A program made the translations under genes and the position numbers. A stretch of DNA of 64,000 nt from Flaccisagitta enflata (Eukaryota > Chaetognatha > Sagittoidea > Aphragmophora), in contig OZ231128.1 of assembly GCA_965153355.1 (NCBI GenBank), forward strand, positions 43,834,001-43,898,000, given 5' to 3'. Shown in pieces: positions 57,266 through 64,000 of the stretch. Below the pieces are notes generated by a model. The model saw nothing but the letters and a program-made list of their open reading frames with translations. It ran no database searches and was not told where the DNA came from. The first letter of the stretch is position 1; every line of letters begins with the position of its first letter.

Positions 57266-57775
57266 GGCATACGCTAGAAATGAAGGTTGAGCTATTCTTA
57301 CTGATCAACAATCAGATCCGAAACGAGCAAATTGTTCCGCGCATTGATCGAAATCGCGAACTGAAATCATCGTGACTTTTTCCATCTAAACTTTGAAAGG
57401 CCATTACTCAGAGACGAATTGACCGATTGCCTTGATTTTTTGTATGGTAAAATCTTATGACCTTGTCTACAATGGTGTCAAGTTTCAGAAAATTTCAAAA
57501 AGTCAAACCACCCCAACCAACCTACCTGCCTCAAAACTTCGAACTAGTATAGCTTTAGAAATATTCTATGAAATTTTCTGAAATTTTTCATGAGTGACCA
57601 TCCAATTCCTTGACTTATCCTGAGTAAGTTGTACAGCCATAACGTAATATTTTTTGACGGTAATGATATTGAGCATTTTTTTCACAGAGTAAAAAATGTG
57701 ATATTTTTACATTTTTGAATTACGGCGGCGTGTGATGTGTAACAGCCACGTGTGTCTTATCATCGCTTCATATTT
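57266..57775. other. Unique DNA, nothing recognised
   Basis: AT-rich. It may include the body of a tRNA-derived SINE, but no second copy is present in the window. Confidence 0.4.
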
Positions 57776-58960
57776 GACCTCAACGACCTTTTCCCGGCCT
57801 CAACGACCTAATCCAGACCTCAACGACCTAATCCCGGCCTCAACGACCTAATCCAGACCTCAACGACCTAATCCCGGCCTCAACGACCTAATCCCGGCCT
57901 CAACGACCTAATCCCGGCCTCAACGACCTAATCCCGGCCTCAACGACCTAATCCCGGCCTCAACGACCTAATCGCGGCCTCAACAACCTAATCCCGGCCT
58001 CAACAACCTAATCCCGGCCTCAACAACCTAATCCCGGCCTCAACAACCTATTTCCAGCCCCAAGGACCTAATCCCAGCCTCAACGACCTATTCCCGGCCT
58101 CAACGACCTAATCCCAGCCTCAACGACCTAATCCCGGCCTCAACGACCTAATCCCGGCCTCAACGACCTAATCCCGGCCTCAACGACCTAATCCCGGCCT
58201 CAACGACCTAATCCCGGCCTCAACGACCTAATCCCAGCCTCAACGACCTTATCCAGACCTCAACAACCTAATCCCGGCCTCAACGACCTAATTCCGGCCT
58301 CAACAACCTAATCGCGGCCTCAACAACCTAATCCCGGCCTCAACAACCTAATCCCAGCCTCAACAACCTATTTCCAGCCCCAACGACCTATTCCCAGCCT
58401 CAACGACCTATTCCCTGCCTCAACGACCTAATCCCACCCTCAATGACCTAATCCCAGCCTCAACGACCTAATCCCAGCCTCAACGACCCAATCCCGGCCT
58501 CAACGACCTAAAACCAGCCTCATTGACCTAATCCCAGCCTCAATGACCTAATCCCGGCCTCAACGACCTATTCCCGGCCTCAACGACCCAATCCCGGTCT
58601 CGACGACCTAATACCAGCCTCATTGACCTAATCCCGGCCTCAATGACCTAATACCGGCCTCAACGACCTATTCCCAGCCTCAACGACCTATTCCCGACCT
58701 CAGCAAGCATATCAAGACTGCAGCATCTCATTGAGGCCACAGCATCTTAACCGTAGCCAGAGCATCCTAATCGCGGCCTAAGTGATCTAATCGTGGCCTG
58801 AGTGACCTAATCGTGGCCTTAGCGACCTAATCGCAGCCTAGGAAACCTACTCGTGACCTCATCGACCTAATCCTGGCCTCAGCGGTCGAATTATGTTCTC
58901 ATCAACTTAATGACGGCCTCATCAACCTAACTGTGCAGCGTAGTCGCAACCTGACCTTTT
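57776..58960. repeat. 20-bp minisatellite, CAACGACCTAATCCCGGCCT
   Basis: About 46 units with regular 20-bp spacing to about 58700, then degenerate units (AGTGACCTAATCGTGGCCT) to about 58960. The variant block ATCGCGGCCT...TTTCCAGCCC occurs at 57971-58060 and 58311-58380, which indicates block duplication of about 320-340 bp. Confidence 0.96.
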
Positions 58961-59254
58961 CAACCTAGTCATGGCATGGCCTCAGTTTAGGGCTGTGATT
59001 AAACAAAGATGATGCATTTGCAAAGATAAGATTCATAAAATAAGTTTCTAAAATTCAACATCCATGTACAAGAAGCAAAATCTTGATGGTCCTTTAAGAA
59101 AAAAAATGTATGAATGAAAATACTGAATTTCATTTGATTTTTTTCCCTTTTTTTTTTGTTGCCGAGTTCATTTCCATTGTCGTCTTTCTGCTCTATCATC
59201 AATGTTTTTAATCATTATCCTTTTTCTTTTTGTTCCTCTCCATTATCATCAATA

Positions 59255-59490
59255 TCATCGTCGTCTCCTTGATCTTCATTGTTCTTCTCCATCATTTCAT
59301 TGTTGTCGTTCTTTTACACCATCGTCGTCTTTCTTCTCCTTCATTGTTGTTCTTCTTCAGCTTCGTCGTCGTTCTTCTTCAGCCCCGTCATTGTTCTTCT
59401 TCAGCATCATCGTTGTTCTACGTCAGCATCGTCGTCGTTCTTCAGCATTGCTGTCGTCAATCTTCAGCATCGTCATCCTCTCTTTCATTA
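59255..59490. repeat. TTCTTCAGCATCGTCGT minisatellite
   Basis: Imperfect 24-30 bp units with TTCTTCAGC and ATCGTCGTC. Overlapping frames in all three phases are low-complexity. Confidence 0.8.
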
Positions 59491-60502
59491 GTTGTTTTTG
59501 TCCTTTTCCTTCTTTGTCGCTGTGTATACGGGGCCGCATGACCTCTGGAATATATCATTATTGAAAACACCAGTAATGTGCACAATTCAAGTTATTCCTG
59601 ACGTCAAATGGCTCACTGTTTGAAGAGTATCAAACTACTACTTCATGACTCCTTTTTTTCCAAACGCTGGGAGATGAAGAATATTCATCTTACCTTGCTA
59701 TAAAAAATTCCTCAAGTAGGAAACACTTCTCGCCGTTTCTCCGCCGAAATTCCCCATGATAGGTCCCACGGAAATCAAGTTATGAAAAAAAGAAGAAAAG
59801 AATAGAAAATCCGATCTGCGTCTTCGCAGTAAATTGATGCTTGCGGATATAAGATTCATCTACAACCATTTTCTCTTGATCATTGCTCGAAATCCCTGAT
59901 GTTTCACAGGAACAAACGCGTTCATTTTCACTAGAAACACGCCCATACTATCTTCAGCGTCTTAAGTCTCTTTAGCATTTGATAACGTTAAGAGAGGGTG
60001 GATCGTGGATGTGGAAGCTGAGGTGGCAGACATGTGGGCCTGTAAGGTGACGCCCAAGGCGATGACGACAGTATTTGGCTGATCAAGAATTCGTGATTCT
60101 TGAAATTACGCTTTGTTGTCAACTCATTATTACTATCAACATTATTCCACAATCCACATAAATGGAAAAAAACTCGACCGGGCAACAATCAAATGCTTCC
60201 GAACTGTATACATGCGTCTCCGCATTTCGCGTTAAATATGTGACATACATGGAGAGACAGATGCACGAACAGACTGTTGAAAGTCATGAAACAACAAATA
60301 GTTAAGGAGGCTCACAAAACATGTTTGTCGATCATTTCATTCAGGAAGGGATCTCACCGTGGCCAAAAACAGCCGAGTAACGCGGTTTTTGCACAGGCGC
60401 AACCACCCGACGGACAGACCGATGGATCTCTTAAAGAGATGCGGTCCTGTCGGACACATCTAGAAATGCTTTAAAGTTTAAATTAAACGCTGTACGTCCC
60501 GA
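59491..60502. other. Unique DNA with family H and D remnants
   Basis: GGAACAAACGCGTTCATTTT then CACTAGAAACACGCCCA at 59908-59946 matches the distal part of repeat H. AGATGCGGTCCTGTCGGACA then CATCTAGAAA at 60437-60466 is a minus-strand family D head preceded by GGACGGACAGACC-type repeats. Confidence 0.5.
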
Positions 60503-60696
60503 TTTTTAGTCGCGTGCTACGCGACTCTACACCCCGCTATGTCGATCCGTCGTTCAGGTGGTCACTGGTCAGTTGGTTTGTTGGTTTGTTTGTTGGTAGG
60601 TAGGTTGGTTGGTTCTTGGCGTATATGAGTGTTTTTTAGCTCACTGCCCCTGCCCACCCGCACTCGACTGTGGTAGCCGTGTAGCCGGCCTTGTTA
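60503..60696 (+). mobile_element. Family A hairpin-ended element
   Basis: TTTTTAGTCGCGTGCTACGCGACT head, degenerate GGTTTGTTGG array, and tail GCACTCGACTGTGGTAGCC ending CCGGCCTTGTT. Confidence 0.82.
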
Positions 60697-60735
60697 TTTT
60701 CATTGTCAGTGAGTGTTTCTCCCTTTCTCCAACAG

Positions 60736-60910
60736 GCTGGAGGAGTTCCAGCACGTTCTTACACACTGCGCACTGAATAGCCTTATTTCGCCCTGCGAGG
60801 GCCTGATAACAAATAGTTTCCCACGTGCAACTGTTGGCGCGTGGAGACGTATCGTAATAAAGACCGGCGGTATCGTCAAATGTTTCATTTTATCATCGGT
60901 GGCAGATTGA
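60736..60910 (+). CDS. Candidate 3'-terminal exon, product unknown
   Basis: A strong acceptor (TTTCTCCCTTTCTCCAACAG) precedes it. Two readings are possible. In phase 0 it gives AGGVPARSYTLRTE and a stop at 60778-60780, and fits directly after 51938-52067. After a 2-nt phase it gives LEEFQHVLTHCALNSL, ISPCEGLITNSFPRATVG, AWRRIVIKTGGIVKC and FILSSVAD with a stop at 60908-60910. AATAAA occurs at about 60857, which would fit a poly(A) signal for the shorter reading. No family is recognised. Confidence 0.35.
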
Positions 60911-61020
60911 CAAGCGACGGCTTTAATGCTGAGAAAGAGGAATGGATGAGAGAGGCTTCTGAAAGGGGTACCTGTCATGCGTATTCGCATTTTTGTTTTA
61001 AAGTTTTATTACGGTTCAGT

Positions 61021-61229
61021 CATGCAGACTAGCGACTCTATGAGAGTCTTTGTCCATCCGTCCATTGGTCTGTCCATCAAGCTCGAGTTGGAATGTGCGA
61101 AATCGCACTTCTGAGATGCCGTGTGTATTTGCAGGGGGTGTTAAAAGGAGATGTGGAAAGGGGGGGGGGAGTTGTGCGTCCCCGCCCACCCGTCTACTAC
61201 GATAATGTAACCCCGAATTACTTGTTTTT
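61021..61229 (+). mobile_element. Family B element, decayed head
   Basis: GACTAGCGACTCTATGAGAG, CTTTGTCCATCCGTCC, AGCTCGAGTTGGAATGTG, CCCCGCCCACCCGTCTACTACG and terminus TAACCCCGAATTACTTGTT. The left arm of the head hairpin is lost. Confidence 0.75.
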
Positions 61230-61965
61230 TGGGCTCCATTCCCCCACACTTGATATTTGGTTTGATGGTTTCATAAAGTCTTGCGCATAGTATACATATA
61301 AGGCAAATCCGTCCAGGTTGCATTAACCACATATCAGTCGATGACAGTGGAATCTATGCGATGGTTATTGGTTATTGGTTATTGGTTTTTGGTTATTGTT
61401 TATGGTTGTTGTTTTAGAGGAAGATCAGAATGCAGAATGTAATGGAAAACCAAGAGAATAGATTTACAGGAGAGACAAAGGTTCAGGAAAATAACAAGTA
61501 TATATCAAAAAAGTTTTTTGAATTGCATCAATACATACAAATGGGGTGTAATCTGCAAATGTTAGAGGGATCAACAACACCTTTAGAAGCCACCGAAAGA
61601 CAAAGTGTCAGCAAGGTCAAGTTCAAGTTTAAACACGTTGATTCATACTTTTTTATCACGATGCATCATCTGTGTTTGACTATTTTCATGAGTCGAGACA
61701 CAGCTTGAACAAATTTTTCAAAATGAAAATGTGGTCCCTCAAAATTTGATACAGCTCCATCCTTTCAAGACAAAACATTACTTTCAGAGACAGGGCTCCA
61801 ATGCAGGACACATTTCCTTCAATAGAAATGCGAGCACGCGACTAAAAAGGATCCTGAGAAGATTGATGGGGAAGGGAAATGGTAATGAGCTCACAAAACG
61901 AAAAGAACAGCGCCAACAAAAAAAGAGTCGATGCCACGTTCGATACAAAATGGCCTAGGCGGAGA
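61230..61965. other. Unique DNA with a GGTTATT short array
   Basis: Six GGTTATT-type units at 61362-61400. An isolated GCGAGCACGCGACTAAAAAG at 61829-61848 is a relic of a family A end. Confidence 0.5.
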
Positions 61966-62350
61966 AGGACGGACAAAGACAGATGAAAATAAGGAGGAAG
62001 GACTAAGGGACAATGAGGACGAGGCAGAGAAGGACAGGCAAAGATAAATGAAAATGAGGAGGAAGGACTAAGGGACAATGAGGACGAGGCGGAGAAGGAC
62101 AGGCAAAGACAAATGAAAATGAGGAGGAAGGACCAATGGACAATAAGGACGTGGCGGAGAAGTACGGGCAAAGACAGATGAAAATGAGGAGGAAGGACTA
62201 AGGGACAATGAGGACAAGGCGGAGAAGGACAGGCAAAGACAAATGAAAATGAGGAGGAAGGACTAAGGGACAATGGGGACGAGGAAGAGAAGGACGGACC
62301 AAGACACATTAAAATGAAGAGGAGGGACCAAGGGACAATGAGAACATAGA
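61966..62350. repeat. ~65-bp minisatellite, six units
   Basis: Units with GACAGGCAAAGACAAATGAA, AATGAGGAGGAAGGACTAAG and GGACAATGAGGACGAGGC, spaced about 65 bp apart. The 191-codon minus-strand frame across it is translated repeat. Confidence 0.9.
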
Positions 62351-63298
62351 TTAAGATCAGGAGGAAGGACTGAGGGACTTTGGGGACAAACTGGGTAGAT
62401 AGAATCTGATTAAACATGGAGGTGGGATAAAAGGAGTAAAACTTGGGCAGGAAACGACGTTTAAATGAGCAGCGAGATTAACTGAACCAGTAACAAGTGT
62501 ACGGGCGATTGCGCTCTTTCGCCATGAATTGAGCAGACAATGACAATGCACAAATAAAACAAGCTTTGTGATGCAAACTCAATAACGCGCGCACACAAAC
62601 AAAACACGTGCAATCGCGGATATGCAACTACGCGCGCAAGTAAAGCACAAATAAAATACGTGCAATCGTGCATACGAAATTACGCGAGGGAATAAAAAAC
62701 GCGTTGAAGAAATGGCCGGTTCAAACAAAGTGAACAAAGCGTGTAAGACGACTGAAAACGATGCAAGGAGATTTACGGGGTCTCCTTCCCTTTGAAGGTC
62801 GAAATGTTGAGGATTTAATTCTGGAGCCTCCAGAGGTGAATCTCAAATCGACAAAACCCACTTTAGGGGGTATTTTTGGGGGGAGCAGGAGGGGGGATAC
62901 TTGGAGAGGGAAAAGGTGGTGGGTGAAGGCGCACTTGATAAAGGTTGTGTTGTTCCCCTAACCCTATGCATGAGTGACTGTATTTAAATGCAACAGTCCT
63001 ATTGCAGTTGGTAGATGGAGATGATGCTAAATAGCTTCAGCCACTTTCTACCTATCGCCATGAGCCGTTTCTTCCATTACTTGATTTGACGGCTCTTGGC
63101 ATGTGGATGTTTGCGATTTTAGCATTTAAACTTGCATTTAAACTAGCGGGCGATATTATCATAGTAGACATGTGGAATTAGATGAGATGAATAAAGATGA
63201 TGAATTAAAATTCATACTGACCGCTTAATACTGAATGATTGAAAGATAACTAATGCACTAATGCAGTTAGCGAAGAAATTGTTCGACATGGATGTAAG
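62351..63298. other. Unique DNA, nothing recognised
   Basis: No supported gene. Two related stretches near 62590 and 62645 (ACAAATAAAA with CGTGCAATCG) suggest a small local duplication. Confidence 0.4.
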
Positions 63299-63606
63299 TT
63301 TTTAGTTGCGGACAAGCAACTCTATAACAGGCTTTGTCCGTCCGTTCGTCCGTCCATCCGTCCGTCTGTCTGTCTGTCCGTCCGTCCGTTGATCCATCGG
63401 TCTGTCCGTCCGTCCGTCCGTCCGTCTGTCCGTCCGTCCATCCGTCCGTCCGTCCGTCCATCCATCCGTGAACACGTGACGAAAGTGCGGAAACGAGCGT
63501 TTTAGATACTTTTTGTGCTTGTGAGTGGGGGACTTTGGGTATGGATGGGTGTTGGATGCCCCTGCCCACCCGTCCGCAACGATATTGTGACCCCGCGTCA
63601 CTTGTT
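63299..63606 (+). mobile_element. Family B element, long GTCC array
   Basis: Head AGTTGCGGACAAGCAACT, CTATAACAGGCTTTGTCC, about 120 bp of (GTCC)n, CGAGCGTTTTAGATAC, CCCCTGCCCACCC, tail tag GTCCGCAAC and terminus GACCCCGCGTCACTTGTT. The tags match exactly. The fullest copy of the family here. Confidence 0.88.
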
Positions 63607-63616
63607 ACTCAGTCTG

Positions 63617-63830
63617 TCCTTTTGGGCAGCGGCCCCGAAGGGGACGAAGTCCTGTAGAACACAGGGGGAATCTGTCCGTCCGTCCGTCCGTCCGTCCGTC
63701 CGTACGTCCCCCCCCCACCCCACCCTTGGCTTTGTCTCCTTTGGGGCCCAAATCCAAACTGTATTGCCCAAATCCGAGCAAAATGGTCCAAATCCGCCCA
63801 AAATTGGCCAAATCCAGGCAAAATGGCCAA
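63617..63830 (+). mobile_element. Family E element
   Basis: Head GGCCCCGAAGGGGACGAAG (63632-63650), CCTGTAGAACACAGGGGGAA, TCTGTCC(GTCC)n, a poly-C tract, and the inverted match CTTTGTCTCCTTTGGGGCCC (63733-63752). It is followed by degenerate CAAATCCAAGCAAAATGG repeats. It abuts the preceding family B element. Confidence 0.75.
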
Positions 63831-64000
63831 TACGTCTGTCAGAGTGCCCAGAAAAGCTGAAATTGTCTGGTATATCGTCCCTGATTTTGGCCATGGTAAT
63901 TAACAGTACTTTAACGCCGTTAATTAACACTATATAGGTACCAGGAAATTAACTAAGAAAAACATTTCTTTATTTTTGAGAAAATTACTGAAAATAGGTG
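63831..64000. other. Unique DNA to window end
   Basis: Nothing recognised. Confidence 0.4.

Noticed and set aside
57776-58960. CRISPR-like regular spacing
   Set aside because: The units are contiguous 20-bp repeats without unique spacers, in a eukaryotic context. This is a minisatellite.
61842-62417. 191-codon minus-strand frame with Pro/Ser/Leu repeats
   Set aside because: It covers the 65-bp minisatellite. The repeat unit is not a multiple of a stable coding period and there are no splice signals.

Overview
The window reads as nuclear DNA of an animal, most likely an aquatic invertebrate. The support is indirect: a Penelope-like retroelement with a GIY-YIG nuclease, GT-AG bounded exon-like blocks, very abundant di-, tri- and tetranucleotide arrays, many small palindromic transposons, and no bacterial-style gene packing. 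I cannot name the species. Only one long open frame is clearly a real protein, the Penelope-like polyprotein on the minus strand at 48140-50194. Nearly all other long open frames are translated microsatellites.

Layout. 1-4412: unique DNA with a CA array, a CpG-rich block (560-1060), one hairpin-ended element and a possible exon. 4413-12478: a recent head-to-tail duplication of a ~4 kb unit full of microsatellites. 12479-22480: an 8-bp-TSD hAT-like MITE, several palindromes, an ATG array, hairpin-ended elements and two exon candidates, one encoding a membrane helix (19432-19553). 22481-35100: large GT and CTTT arrays, an Asn-rich exon candidate (28795-29290), a pogo-like MITE and more hairpin-ended elements. 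35443-37080: a 1.6 kb near-perfect palindrome with TA flanks. 38078-41050: telomere-like DNA, nested hairpin elements and a long CTTT array. 41060-45440: a 63-bp tandem array broken by an hAT-like MITE and by a 3.4 kb fold-back transposon, the latter carrying two further insertions. 46280-51470: hairpin-ended elements and the Penelope element. 51560-64000: two more exon candidates, minisatellites that share a core, a tRNA-like sequence and more hairpin-ended elements.

The most interesting content is a set of about 30 short repeats, called here families A to E. Each starts just after an oligo-T run with a short hairpin, continues through (GTCC/GTCG/GTCT)n, and ends with a tail. The hairpin sequence differs between families, yet the 8-10 nt of its left arm and loop recur as the exact reverse complement in the tail of the same family. 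In one copy both ends carry the same compensatory change, and in others a tail backbone of one family carries the tag of another. This fits end-matched (asymmetric inverted repeat) mobile elements such as Helentron-derived HINEs, but the matching tags look like a distinct, unreported feature.

Five GT-AG bounded blocks on the plus strand (3852, 16266, 19432, 51938, 60736) can be joined in phase into one small single-pass membrane protein. This is a hypothesis that needs transcripts.
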